Numbered from the stretch's first letter, positions 22,333 through 30,322 are shown. The stretch: DNA of 44,806 bases from PBB1 sp040400875 (GCA_040400875.1 JBBAPK010000022.1:1-44806); one strand, 5' to 3'. The notes: generated by a model not told the origin, from the sequence alone. A program made the numbers and translations.

Positions 22333-23445
22333 ATGTCACTTTCCTACATTTCAAAAGCCGCCGGATTTGATTTTTCGACTTTCCACGTGATGGTGGTGGA
22401 CGACAGCAGGACCTTGAGAAAGATCCTGGTGCAAGAACTCCACGCCCTGGGCATCACCAGCATCACCCAAGCCGTTGACGGGCTTGACGCCCTGGCCCAG
22501 TTGAAAGACACCCAGATAGACCTGATGCTGCTCGACATGGAAATGCCACAGCTCGATGGCTTTGGCGTGCTCGAGGCATTGAAGGCTGAAAACCGACTGG
22601 AATGGATGTCGGTCATCGTCATCTCGGGCGCCGATGAGTTGGACAAAACCATCAGGTGCATCGAGATCGGGGCGGACGACTATCTGCCCAAACCCTTCAA
22701 TACCGTCTTGTTCAAGGCTCGAGTCGTTTCCGCATTCGAGAAAAAAAGACTGCACGAACTGGATCGCGAGCGGCTAGAAAACCTGAACAAGGAAAATTAT
22801 CTGCTTGAGATTGAGCAAATGAAGACGGAAAAACTGATGCTCAACATCTTGCCGCAGCCCATTGCGGAGCGGCTGAAGCGCGGCGAGAAGAATATTTCAG
22901 GAAGTTACCCTGATGTGAGCGTGATTTTCAGTGACCTGGTGGGTTTCACGAAAATGTGCTCTGAGATATCTTCAGCCGAATTGGTCAAGCTGCTGAACAA
23001 CCTGTTCACGCGCTTTGACAAACGCGCCGAATCCATCGGCCTTGAAAAAATCAAGACCATCGGCGACGCCTACATGGCTGCTGGTGGACTGCCGTTACCC
23101 CGACCAGATCACGCGGCGCTGTGCGCCGACATGGCTTTGGGCATGTTTGACGATCTTCATGCCTTCAACCGAGAAAATGGCACGGCGCTCGACATGAGGG
23201 TAGGCATCAATACCGGGCCGGTGGTGGCCGGCGTCATTGGATTCACGAAATTTTCTTACGACCTTTGGGGCAGTGCGGTCAATATTGCAAGCCGAATGGA
23301 GTCGACTGCGCCCGCAGGAAGGATTCATATTTCCTTAAGCACCTACGAGTCGTTGGCCGGGGAGTTTTTGACCAGCGGTGCGGGTGCCGTGGAATGCAAG
23401 GGCATAGGCCCTGTGCAAACTTACTTCTTGATTGGCAGGAAGTAG
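22333..23445 (+). CDS. Response regulator - class III adenylate cyclase
   Basis: The protein has 370 residues from ATG 22333; an in-frame ATG at 22252 adds an unconvincing Pro-rich stretch. The REC domain (about 17-135) has Asp23-Asp24, phosphoacceptor Asp68, Ser98 and Lys120 (PKPF). A helical linker (about 136-175) leads to a class III cyclase domain (about 190-368). Metal ligands Asp201 (FSDLVGF) and Asp245 (IGDAYM) are present, as are Asn317 and Arg321. Lys241 and Asp310 at the base-recognition positions predict ATP rather than GTP, so the product should be cAMP. A histidine kinase for the REC domain is not in the window. GC is lower here than in the cytochrome genes (27 of 60 bases at 22921-22980, hand count). 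Confidence 0.9.
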   Translation: MSLSYISKAAGFDFSTFHVMVVDDSRTLRKILVQELHALGITSITQAVDGLDALAQLKDTQIDLMLLDMEMPQLDGFGVLEALKAENRLEWMSVIVISGADELDKTIRCIEIGADDYLPKPFNTVLFKARVVSAFEKKRLHELDRERLENLNKENYLLEIEQMKTEKLMLNILPQPIAERLKRGEKNISGSYPDVSVIFSDLVGFTKMCSEISSAELVKLLNNLFTRFDKRAESIGLEKIKTIGDAYMAAGGLPLPRPDHAALCADMALGMFDDLHAFNRENGTALDMRVGINTGPVVAGVIGFTKFSYDLWGSAVNIASRMESTAPAGRIHISLSTYESLAGEFLTSGAGAVECKGIGPVQTYFLIGRK

Positions 23446-23487
23446 CAGCTTGGCCGCAGGCCGTTTGCACTGGATGCTGAAGACACC

Positions 23488-23844
23488 ATGGAAAAGCGCC
23501 CGCTTCTGTTTGGTCTTCCTGTGGCCCAGCGCAAGTCCATAGGACGCTGGCTGATGTTCGGCATGGTGGTGCTGATGGCGCTGGGCATCGGCCTGGGCTT
23601 TTGGCCGCTGTATGCCGCATCCCAGAAATTGCCTGGTTTTTGCACATCACTGGCCCCTGGCATGTCAGCGAGCGAGGTGCGGGAACAAGCCGACAAAGGC
23701 GGCTATGAAGTGGAGTCGGCCGAGGACGGCCGCGTGTGGATCAAGCCGCCGCGAATGGCCGCGCAGATCGACAGCGGGCGCGGCTGCGAGCTTCGATTCG
23801 GTGCCAAGGGACTGGAGTCAGCGGCCTATCGATCGGCGCTGTGA
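23488..23844 (+). CDS. Small membrane-anchored protein, unknown function
   Basis: The protein has 118 residues with one strong membrane helix (about 21-44) and a soluble C-terminal part of about 70 residues. That part contains two Cys (GFCTSL and GRGCELRF), which could form a disulfide if periplasmic. The Ser-Ala-Ser-Glu-Val-Arg-Glu segment after SLAPGM resembles the start of small BamE/SmpA-like folds, but I cannot assign it. It follows the cyclase gene by 42 bases on the same strand and may share its transcript. Confidence 0.6.
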   Translation: MEKRPLLFGLPVAQRKSIGRWLMFGMVVLMALGIGLGFWPLYAASQKLPGFCTSLAPGMSASEVREQADKGGYEVESAEDGRVWIKPPRMAAQIDSGRGCELRFGAKGLESAAYRSAL

Positions 23845-23899
23845 GCGCTTGTCGTCGGCTCAACCCGGCGAGCTCAGGTGCAAGTCGCCCGGCTGGCCT

Positions 23900-24376
23900 T
23901 CACGCGTGGCTCAATTCGCCGAGCTGACCCGAATCAAGCTGTTCCAGCAGCAGCGTTAACGCAGCCGAGTGCTGGGGGTCGGTGGCTTCGCCCAGCGCAT
24001 CGGCCAGCACGTCGCGGATGTCGTCGGGCGTGACCAACTCCATATCCCAGTCCGGAAACATGCGCTCTCGCACCTCTTCGGTCTCGGTGAGCGGCACGAT
24101 GGACTCGTGTCGGGAGTCGGCCTTCAAGATGCGCATCAGCCCCATCACGCTGTCGCGCGGACCCTCCAGCCACTGAAAGAAGACCCCGCCGCCAAACACC
24201 AGCAAGCCCGTGATGCCATTCGCTGGGTTCCAGCGCTTGGCGGCTTTGATGATGCGCTCGACTTCTGCTTGGTCCACGCCGGGGGTGGCGCGGCTGCAGT
24301 AGACCAGGTTGTAAAGCAGCGGCAGGCCGTTGCCAAGGGGCAATTCGTCGCCGTGAAAGTGGGGGTTTGAGCTCAT
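23900..24376 (-). CDS. BLUF-domain blue-light photoreceptor
   Basis: The protein has 158 residues from ATG 24376, which gives the usual short N-terminus; an upstream ATG at 24445 is possible. The BLUF domain covers about 19-112. Key residues are visible: Tyr26 in VYCSR, Asn50 in KRWNPANGITG, Gln68 in FFQWLEGP, the DSRH motif, and Trp110/Met112 in PDWDMELV. Such proteins bind FAD and change conformation in blue light. No output domain follows, only a helical C-terminal tail of about 45 residues, so it should act through a partner protein. It lies on the opposite strand from, and converges on, the cyclase-side genes. A link to cAMP signalling is speculation. Confidence 0.9.
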   Translation of the reverse strand: MSSNPHFHGDELPLGNGLPLLYNLVYCSRATPGVDQAEVERIIKAAKRWNPANGITGLLVFGGGVFFQWLEGPRDSVMGLMRILKADSRHESIVPLTETEEVRERMFPDWDMELVTPDDIRDVLADALGEATDPQHSAALTLLLEQLDSGQLGELSHA

Positions 24377-24491
24377 GGGTCGGGTCTTTCCATCGCTTGC
24401 CACGCAGTCCAGTCCGCGTGATGCAGCGCAGCGAGCGTAGCGCAATGCACTGAAACCGTGTCAGACAGATCGTCGACGCACGCGGCCCCAC

Positions 24492-24884
24492 TCACTCGCC
24501 GATCGCCTCGACATACAACCAGCGACCGTCCTCACGCACAAAGCGGCTGAGTTCGCGCAGCCGGTGGGCCTTGCCGCCGAGCTTGCTGCGGGCCACGAAT
24601 TCGACCACCGCCGCATCGTCGCCCTGGGCCTCATGGCGCCTCACCTGCAGCCCGAGCCAGCGCAGCTGGGGCTCGTGATGAAACGGCGTGGTCGGCCTTG
24701 TGGTTGGGTGCCATGTGGCCAGCAGATAGTCGTCAAGCTGCAGCGTGTAGGCGCTGTAGCGCGAGCGCATCAGTGCCTCGGCTGTCGGGGCCAGCAGATG
24801 GAGCGCGCCGGCATGAAACTGGCTGCAGCAACTGGCATAGGGCAGGGCCGATCCGCAGGGGCACTCTGTCGTCAAGGGGGTCAT
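24492..24884 (-). CDS. YchJ-family SEC-C motif protein
   Basis: The protein has 130 residues. The N-terminus has the zinc-binding Cys pattern CPCGSALPYASCC and the middle has the MRSRYSAYTL motif, both characteristic of the YchJ/UPF0225 family. The remainder forms an NTF2-like fold (VEFVARSKLGG, RWLYVEAIGE). The function of the family is not settled; zinc binding is expected. It stands alone between the BLUF gene and a DUF2076-like gene. Confidence 0.9.
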   Translation of the reverse strand: MTPLTTECPCGSALPYASCCSQFHAGALHLLAPTAEALMRSRYSAYTLQLDDYLLATWHPTTRPTTPFHHEPQLRWLGLQVRRHEAQGDDAAVVEFVARSKLGGKAHRLRELSRFVREDGRWLYVEAIGE

Positions 24885-24897
24885 CTGCGGGTCGAAT

Positions 24898-25359
24898 CTA
24901 CAGCTTGAAAAGCGCGGCCAGCACGCCCATCGCAGCGATGCCTATCCAGATGGCTGCGGTGTTGTTGCCGATGAACCTGACGCATCGGTCCTCGAGCGTC
25001 AGGAACTTCGGCGCTGGAGTGCTCTTCACCTTTTGTGCCTGCTGCGGTTGACGAACGTGTTGGGCCTTGTCATCGACGCCCCAGAGGCTTTCCCCACCAC
25101 CCAGAAAGTTTGACAACTCAGGCGCCGGCGCAGCCATGGCTGGCGCGCCCTCGAGTTCTTTGATCTTCTGCCGTGCACCTTCAAGCGCGAGTTCCAGGCT
25201 CATGGCCCGCTGGACCAAAAAATAGGCGGCGAAGGGTTGACGCTCAAGCGCCTGCTTGATGCGCCTTTCTGCGGTCAGGTCTTTGGCGGCTGTCTTGGTG
25301 TGAATCAACTGATCCAGAAACTTCATCATCGAGTCGTATTCGTATTCGGTCATGGTCAC
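24898..25359 (-). CDS. DUF2076-like protein with C-terminal membrane helix
   Basis: The protein has 153 residues. The N-terminal helix and the ...QPFAAYFLVQRAMSLELAL... segment, followed by a coiled Lys/Glu stretch, resemble the DUF2076 family. The middle is Ala/Pro/Gln-rich and the C-terminus has one membrane helix (about 134-152). The product is probably anchored by this tail with its soluble part inside the cell. Function unknown. The start is set by an ATG at 25359; ATG 25353 is equally possible. Confidence 0.65.
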   Translation of the reverse strand: MTMTEYEYDSMMKFLDQLIHTKTAAKDLTAERRIKQALERQPFAAYFLVQRAMSLELALEGARQKIKELEGAPAMAAPAPELSNFLGGGESLWGVDDKAQHVRQPQQAQKVKSTPAPKFLTLEDRCVRFIGNNTAAIWIGIAAMGVLAALFKL

Positions 25360-25466
25360 ATCCGCTGGCTGTTCCGGTTGTTTTTCAGGTCACTCGATGC
25401 CTTGTGACGGGCGCTAAGAAAATGTAGCGTGTTGGCCGCGATCGGCCGTCGGTTGATTCCTGACGC

Positions 25467-25491
25467 AAAAAAGCCCCGCGGGTGCGGGGCT
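25467..25491 (-). terminator. Rho-independent terminator after the ComEA-like gene
   Basis: Read on the minus strand, the stem AGCCCCGC/GCGGGGCT with a four-base loop is followed by six T. It begins 22 bases beyond the stop of the ComEA-like gene at 25514, which it should terminate. Confidence 0.85.
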
Positions 25492-25513
25492 GGGTCTCTC
25501 GCGTGGGCTGAAA

Positions 25514-25879
25514 TTACTTCTTCAAGGCCACCGCATCTGGAGCGGCCTCGGTTGGTAATTTCTTGTCGCTGCCAACCGCGCGAGCGGCCGGCTTGACTGA
25601 AGCGGTGGCCACGTCTTTGTAGGCCGAGCCGTTGACTGTCAGGCCATCGGCAGAAAACCGGCTGGCGTTGCCTTCGCCGACGCCCTTGACGCGAGCGACC
25701 ATGTCAGGCCAGTCCTTAAACGTGGCTTTCTTGCGCTCGTCGAGCATGCGACCCGACATGCTGGGGCCGATGCCCTTGACGGTTTCCAGTTCGGCCTGAG
25801 AGGCCTTGTTGACGTCGACCGCCGCGTGGGCAGCAAAGGCGCAAAGGGCGATGAGCAAGCTGATGAGGGTGCGAATCAT
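25514..25879 (-). CDS. ComEA-like helix-hairpin-helix protein
   Basis: The protein has 121 residues from ATG 25879, which is preceded by TGGAGA and begins a clean signal peptide (about 1-19, ending Ala-His-Ala). Mature residues about 20-85 form a helix-hairpin-helix pair (VDVNKASQAELETVKGIGP, then GVGEGNASRF). That is the typical ComEA fold for periplasmic DNA binding. The C-terminal tail is Ala/Lys/Pro-rich. Short ComEA-like proteins occur in many betaproteobacteria and contribute to DNA uptake in some; here no other competence gene is nearby. The terminator lies just downstream. Confidence 0.85.
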   Translation of the reverse strand: MIRTLISLLIALCAFAAHAAVDVNKASQAELETVKGIGPSMSGRMLDERKKATFKDWPDMVARVKGVGEGNASRFSADGLTVNGSAYKDVATASVKPAARAVGSDKKLPTEAAPDAVALKK

Positions 25880-26137
25880 GATGTTCTCCAGAGTTGAGGT
25901 TGGGTTGCAGACCGGGCGTTGATTGCTTGTCGGTCTGGAAGAAATTCTGGCGATCGAAGCTGGTTTTGGCTCTCCCCTTCGTGGGGGCACCCAGATTGGG
26001 GATGCGCCGACTGAGAGGCAGCACTGCGGGGGTTGATATAACCCGCACATCTCCCCAAAGCAGCCCACCCTCATGAAACTGCCCGCCGCTGCACGCTTTA
26101 CCCCTCACGGCTGCGCCGTGGCGGTCGGGACACTCCC

Positions 26138-27067
26138 ATGATTCCGTCGTTGCAGGCACTTGAGCAGCGCCGCGTGCTCGTGGTGGGCGATGTGATGCTC
26201 GACCGCTACTGGCACGGTTCGGTGGAGCGCATTTCTCCCGAGGCCCCGGTGCCCGTGGTGCGGGTGTCGCGCGAGGAAGAGCGGCTCGGCGGCGCGGCCA
26301 ACGTCGCGCTCAATGTGAAGACGCTGGGCTCTCGCGTGACGCTGCTCACTGTGGTGGGCACCGATGCCGCGGCCGCAAGCCTGAAGCTTCTGCTCGAGCG
26401 ACAAGGCATCGAGACGCGGCTGGGACAGGACGCACGGCTTCGCACCATCGTCAAGCTTCGGGTGATCGGCCGGGCGCAGCAGCTTTTGCGCATCGATTTT
26501 GAAAACGAGCCTGACCATGAAGTGCTGCAGCAAATGCTCGACGACTTCATGCGGGAATTGCCGCTGCATGACGCGGTGCTGTTTTCTGACTATGGCAAGG
26601 GCGGCCTGACGCACATCACGCAAATGATTGAGGTGGCGCGCCACGCAGGAAAGCCGGTGCTCGTCGACCCCAAGGGAAGCGACTATGCGCGCTATGCCGG
26701 TGCCACCGTGATCACGCCCAACCGCTCCGAGTTGATGCAGGTGGTGGGTGCTTGGGGCAGCGAGGAACAGCTCGCCGAAAAGGCTCAGGCACTGCGTGCC
26801 AGCCTGGGCATTGAAACGCTGCTGCTGACGCGATCTGAAGAGGGCATGACGATCTTTGATGCTCGGGGGTCAGCCCACGAAGCCGCGCAAACCCGCGAGG
26901 TGTTCGACGTGACGGGTGCTGGCGACACGGTGATCGCCACCATGGCGGTGTTGCTCGCCGCGGGTGTCGACGCGCGGGATGCAATGACGCACGCCAACCG
27001 CGCCGGCGGCATCGTGGTGGGCAAGTTCGGCACCGCCTCGGCCAGCTACGCCGAACTGTTTGGCTGA
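26138..27067 (+). CDS. rfaE1: D-glycero-beta-D-manno-heptose-7-phosphate kinase
   Basis: PfkB-type sugar kinase of 309 residues, corresponding to the N-terminal half of HldE. The start segment VVGDVMLDRYWHGSVERISPEAPVP and the later GGAANVALN are diagnostic of the heptose kinase. The C-terminal DVTGAGDTV carries the catalytic Asp of the family. It phosphorylates C1 of heptose-7-phosphate in the ADP-heptose route for LPS inner core. The adenylyltransferase half is absent and must be encoded elsewhere, the usual split in this order. An inverted repeat lies upstream at 26030-26044. Confidence 0.95.
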   Translation: MIPSLQALEQRRVLVVGDVMLDRYWHGSVERISPEAPVPVVRVSREEERLGGAANVALNVKTLGSRVTLLTVVGTDAAAASLKLLLERQGIETRLGQDARLRTIVKLRVIGRAQQLLRIDFENEPDHEVLQQMLDDFMRELPLHDAVLFSDYGKGGLTHITQMIEVARHAGKPVLVDPKGSDYARYAGATVITPNRSELMQVVGAWGSEEQLAEKAQALRASLGIETLLLTRSEEGMTIFDARGSAHEAAQTREVFDVTGAGDTVIATMAVLLAAGVDARDAMTHANRAGGIVVGKFGTASASYAELFG

Positions 27068-27083
27068 TGGATTCGCGCGTGCC

Positions 27084-27623
27084 CTATGCCGGCTCGATAC
27101 GGCACGACCAGGCCGATTCGCGTCTGAGCAACTCGCGCTTGCGCTCGACGCCCCAGCGGTAGCCCGACAAGCCGCCATCGCGGCGCACGACCCGATGACA
27201 TGGAACGATGACAGCCAGCGGATTGGCGCCACAGGCCTGCGCCACGGCGCGCACCGCGCTTGCGCAACCAATGCGTTGCGCGATGTCGGTGTAAGACGCG
27301 GTGCTCCCGGCCGGAATCTCGCGCAAGGCCCGCCACACCTGCTGCTGGAACGCGGTGCCGCGCGCATCGACGCTCAGTGCGAAGCCCTTCCAGGGCGCCT
27401 CGATCAAACCCATGACATCCGGCAACACGCGCTTGCATGAACCTTGATCGGGTGTCAGCGCGGCCGAAGGAAACCGCGATCTGAGTGCCAGCAACACCGC
27501 AGCACCGTCGTCCCCAATGAACACCGCACGAATGCCGCGTGAGCCATGAGCCACCACGACTTGGCCAATTGAACTCGCGCAGGTCGCGAATTCAATCGCA
27601 TCAAGCACCCGGCGCCCAGCCAT
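27084..27623 (-). CDS. ogt: Methylated-DNA-protein-cysteine methyltransferase (Ogt type)
   Basis: The protein has 179 residues. The methyl-acceptor is Cys142 in IVPCHRVV, and the hallmarks RGTAFQQQVWRALREIPAGSTASY and GCASAVRAVAQACGANP are present, with GGLSGYRWGVERKRELL at the C-terminal end. It repairs O6-methylguanine by irreversible transfer of the methyl group. There is no AraC-type or Ada N-terminal zinc domain, so it is a stand-alone repair protein. It lies 16 bases from the convergent rfaE1 stop and 11 bases downstream of the DUF3717/DUF1289 gene, probably in one transcript with it. Confidence 0.92.
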   Translation of the reverse strand: MAGRRVLDAIEFATCASSIGQVVVAHGSRGIRAVFIGDDGAAVLLALRSRFPSAALTPDQGSCKRVLPDVMGLIEAPWKGFALSVDARGTAFQQQVWRALREIPAGSTASYTDIAQRIGCASAVRAVAQACGANPLAVIVPCHRVVRRDGGLSGYRWGVERKRELLRRESAWSCRIEPA

Positions 27624-27634
27624 TCAGGCCGATG

Positions 27635-28081
27635 TCAGGCCGCAGGACGAGCAGGCTCAAGCGCGGATTGACGTACCGCCTCGCGCGCACGCTCGGAATA
27701 GCGGTTGAAGCGCCAGGCGGTGCCTTCCATGGTGATGCGCCGCCAGGTGACGCGTTTCTCCGCAGGGCTCATCACCGGCCAGTTTTGCACTTCGTCAAAC
27801 AGACGGCCGCAACCCTTGCACACGCTGTCGCCTTGGCTGGTAGAGCAAATCGCGATGCACGGCGCATCGGGCGTGGTGGCATACCAGCCCATCCAGGCAT
27901 TGAGTGCCTTCGCCGGCATCGATTGGTCGTCGCAATCGATTTCGTGGTGATAGATCATCAGCGCGTAGACCTCAGCCAAGGCGCGGACTTCGGAGCACGC
28001 GGTGATGCCGTCAGGCGAGGGCGTGCGTTCGCGCCACCAGTTGATGGCGGATTCGATATCGGTGATGTGGATGCCGGCCAT
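27635..28081 (-). CDS. DUF3717-DUF1289 protein
   Basis: The protein has 148 residues and two recognisable small domains. The first is DUF3717 (about 2-60: HITDIESAINWWRERTPSPDGI). The second is DUF1289 (about 72-115), with the Cys motif CIAICSTSQGDSVCKGCGR that probably binds a metal such as zinc or an Fe-S centre. Function is unknown. The combination is common in Burkholderiales. It probably shares a transcript with ogt. Confidence 0.85.
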   Translation of the reverse strand: MAGIHITDIESAINWWRERTPSPDGITACSEVRALAEVYALMIYHHEIDCDDQSMPAKALNAWMGWYATTPDAPCIAICSTSQGDSVCKGCGRLFDEVQNWPVMSPAEKRVTWRRITMEGTAWRFNRYSERAREAVRQSALEPARPAA

Positions 28082-28492
28082 GGTGCTGTTGGAAGAGGTT
28101 GGCGAGGATACTGTGCAGCGGCCGGGCGCAATTTGGCGGGCGTGGTGTGAGCCTTAAAAAAGGCAGCCCATTCAGCGTTGTGTCAGGGTAGACTCTAGGG
28201 CTTCGATCGCATGTGCTCATCTAGCTTTGTGGCCCGTGTGGACGATGTTCGTTCATCATCTCTGACCACCTTCGGGTCTTCCCACGCTTTCACGTGAGGC
28301 AGGTCCTGATTTCGCTGAGCAGGTGCCACCGTGGTACCTCAGGCAACGGTTGGCGGCGATGCCGTCGCTTTTGACTGTTCCCTCGCGAACCTTCTCCTGG
28401 CGACCTGACCTGTTCGGTTCTTGGAACCGGCCGGTGCCTTTGGGCGTTGCGCATTTGCGCAGCGCTGGCACCGCATTCTTGAAAGCAATGCA
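28082..28492 (+). other. Gene-free region, leader of the RNA helicase gene
   Basis: These 411 bases lie between two divergent genes and hold no credible reading frame. The left part must contain promoters for both. A short inverted repeat GCCTT-AAAA-AAGGC is at 28152-28165, and an imperfect palindrome GGTGCCAC-C-GTGGTACC is at 28322-28338. The strongest structure is the composite hairpin at 28432-28473. No convincing promoter hexamers were identified. Confidence 0.6.
28432..28473 (+). promoter_or_regulatory. Composite hairpin just upstream of the rhlE start
   Basis: The outer arms CGGTGCC (28432-28438) and GGCACCG (28467-28473) pair perfectly. Inside them GCGTTGCGC (28444-28452) pairs with GCGCAGCGC (28457-28465) around the loop ATTT, with one G-U pair. 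The hairpin ends 19 bases before ATG 28493. It is a candidate cis-acting mRNA element that could limit ribosome access or be unwound by the helicase itself. Confidence 0.6.
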
Positions 28493-29941
28493 ATGACATT
28501 CGAATCCCTGGGCCTGCACGAAGCCCTGTCCAAGGCCGTGGCCGACGCCGGCTACGAAACTGCCACCGAAGTACAGATGAAGGCCATCCCGCTGGCCCTG
28601 GCCAACCATGACCTGATGGTGTCGTCGAGCACCGGTAGCGGCAAGACCGCCGCGTTCATCCTGCCTGCGCTGCAGCGCATCATCGCCTCGCGGGCTGACA
28701 CCACGCAACGTCGTGATCGCTCGGTGGTCTACGGGCCGCGCATCCTGGTGCTCACGCCCACGCGCGAACTCGCCATGCAAGTCGCCAAGGCAGCCAGCAC
28801 CTACGGTCGTCACGTGCAGGGTCTGCGCGTGGCCACGGTCGTCGGCGGTGTTCCTTACCCAGCGCAGATCAAGGCACTGCGCGGCCCACTGGACATCCTG
28901 ATCTCGACCCCGGGCCGCCTGCTCGATCACCTGCAAACCGGCAAGGCCGTGCTTGAGAACGTCGAACTCTTGGTGCTCGACGAAGCCGACCGCATGCTCG
29001 ACATGGGCTTCATCGACGACATCAACACCATCGCCGAAAGCGTGCCTGTCGAACGCCAGACAGTGATGTTCAGCGCCACCTTTGCTGGCCATGTGGGCCG
29101 CCTGGCGCAAAACCTGTTGCGCGATCCGCAGCGCATCGACGTGGCCTCGCACACCGACACCCACGAGAACATCGAGCAGCGTCTGCACTGGGCTGACAAC
29201 CATCACCACAAGAATGCACTGCTCGATCACATCCTGACCGAGCGCAGCATGGAGCAGGCTTTGGTGTTCACCAGCACGCAGCGCGATGCCGACTGGCTGG
29301 CCGATCGTCTGGCCGAGATGGGCCACGCAGTCGCATCACTGCACGGCGGCATGCCACAAGGTCGTCGCAACCGCGTGTTGCAAGGTTTGCGCACGCAGCA
29401 GCTCAAGGTGCTGGTCGCCACCGACGTCGCCGCTCGCGGCATCGACGTGCCGAGCATCAGCCACGTCATCAACTATGGTTTGCCGATGAAGGCCGAGGAC
29501 TACGTGCACCGCATCGGCCGCACCGGCCGTGCCGGCCGCAACGGCTTGGCGATCACGCTCGGCGAGCGCATGGACACCGGCATGATCCGCCGCATCCAGC
29601 AGTTCACCACCCAGAGCATCCCGGTGGCCACCATCGTCGGTCTCGAACCCAAGAGCCCAGAGCCGCGCATGTACGCACCGCGTCCAGGCGGTGATGGCGA
29701 CAGCCGCCCGGGCGGTTTTGGCAACCGCTCAGGCGCACCTGCGAACAAGCGCTTCGGCAAGCCTTTTGCACCGAGCCGTGACGGTGGCGGCTACCCGCCG
29801 CGTCGCGACGAGGGCTTCGCTCCGCGGTCGGCCGGACCGTTTGACCGTGCCCCGGCACGCCGCGCCCCCGAAGGTGGCGCAGCGCCCAGGTCGGACTTCA
29901 AGCCTGCGCGTCCACGCAGCGGCGGTTTCAACAACCGCTGA
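28493..29941 (+). CDS. rhlE: DEAD-box RNA helicase, RhlE type
   Basis: ATP-dependent RNA helicase of 482 residues from ATG 28493; the longer frame from 28421 runs through the leader hairpin and is unlikely. The N-terminus MTFESLGLHEAL with a Q motif is followed by Walker A (STGSGKTAAF), PTREL, DEAD (VLDEADRMLDMGF), SAT (FSATF) and HRIGRTGRAGR. The last 100 or so residues are basic, Gly/Arg/Pro-rich and low in complexity, as in RhlE proteins. These helicases act in ribosome assembly and RNA turnover. It is transcribed alone, with a long structured leader. Confidence 0.92.
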   Translation: MTFESLGLHEALSKAVADAGYETATEVQMKAIPLALANHDLMVSSSTGSGKTAAFILPALQRIIASRADTTQRRDRSVVYGPRILVLTPTRELAMQVAKAASTYGRHVQGLRVATVVGGVPYPAQIKALRGPLDILISTPGRLLDHLQTGKAVLENVELLVLDEADRMLDMGFIDDINTIAESVPVERQTVMFSATFAGHVGRLAQNLLRDPQRIDVASHTDTHENIEQRLHWADNHHHKNALLDHILTERSMEQALVFTSTQRDADWLADRLAEMGHAVASLHGGMPQGRRNRVLQGLRTQQLKVLVATDVAARGIDVPSISHVINYGLPMKAEDYVHRIGRTGRAGRNGLAITLGERMDTGMIRRIQQFTTQSIPVATIVGLEPKSPEPRMYAPRPGGDGDSRPGGFGNRSGAPANKRFGKPFAPSRDGGGYPPRRDEGFAPRSAGPFDRAPARRAPEGGAAPRSDFKPARPRSGGFNNR

Positions 29942-29953
29942 TCGGGCATTGCG

Positions 29954-29984
29954 GGCCGCTGGCAGCTTCGGCTGTCAGACGGCC
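29954..29984. terminator. Stem-loop with UUCG tetraloop between convergent genes
   Basis: GGCCG and TGGCAGC pair with GCTGTCA and CGGCC around a TTCG loop closed by C-G, an unusually stable tetraloop on the plus-strand transcript. It lies between the rhlE stop (29941) and the FKBP stop (29975), overlapping the latter. No T run follows, so termination is likely but not certain. Confidence 0.5.
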
Positions 29985-30322
29985 AGCAACTCGACTTCGA
30001 ACATCAGCGTGGCATTGGGCGGAATCACGCCGCCCGCACCACGCGCGCCATAGCCCAACTCTGGCGGAATGACCAGCACACGGGTGCCACCCACGCGCAT
30101 GCCCTGCACGCCTTCATCCCATCCGCGAATCACGCGCCCGCCTGCCAGCGGAAAGTTGAAGGGGTCGCCACGGTCTTTGCTGCTGTCGAACTTGGCTCCC
30201 TTGGCGCCGTCGTTGTAGAGCCAGCCCGTGTAATGCACGCTGACGTGCTGGCCGGCCACAGCCAGTTCGCCGGAGCCTTCGATCGTGTCTTCGAACTGAA
30301 GTCCGGAAGCCGTTGTATTCAT
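29975..30322 (-). CDS. FKBP-type peptidyl-prolyl isomerase
   Basis: The protein has 115 residues from ATG 30322. An upstream ATG at 30394 would add 24 residues that do not match the family. The single FKBP domain fills the protein: VSVHYTGWLYNDG, FDSSKDRGDPFNFPLAGGRVI, GWDEGVQGMRVGG, LGYGARGAGGVIPPNATL and the terminal FEVELL. The aromatic pocket residues of the family (Tyr, Phe, Trp) are in place. It catalyses cis-trans isomerisation of peptidyl-proline bonds. No signal peptide is seen, so it is cytoplasmic. Confidence 0.92.
   Translation of the reverse strand: MNTTASGLQFEDTIEGSGELAVAGQHVSVHYTGWLYNDGAKGAKFDSSKDRGDPFNFPLAGGRVIRGWDEGVQGMRVGGTRVLVIPPELGYGARGAGGVIPPNATLMFEVELLAV

Noticed and set aside
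28152..28165. GCCTT-AAAA-AAGGC as a terminator
   Set aside because: The stem is only five pairs and lies upstream of both divergent genes, where no transcript needs to end.
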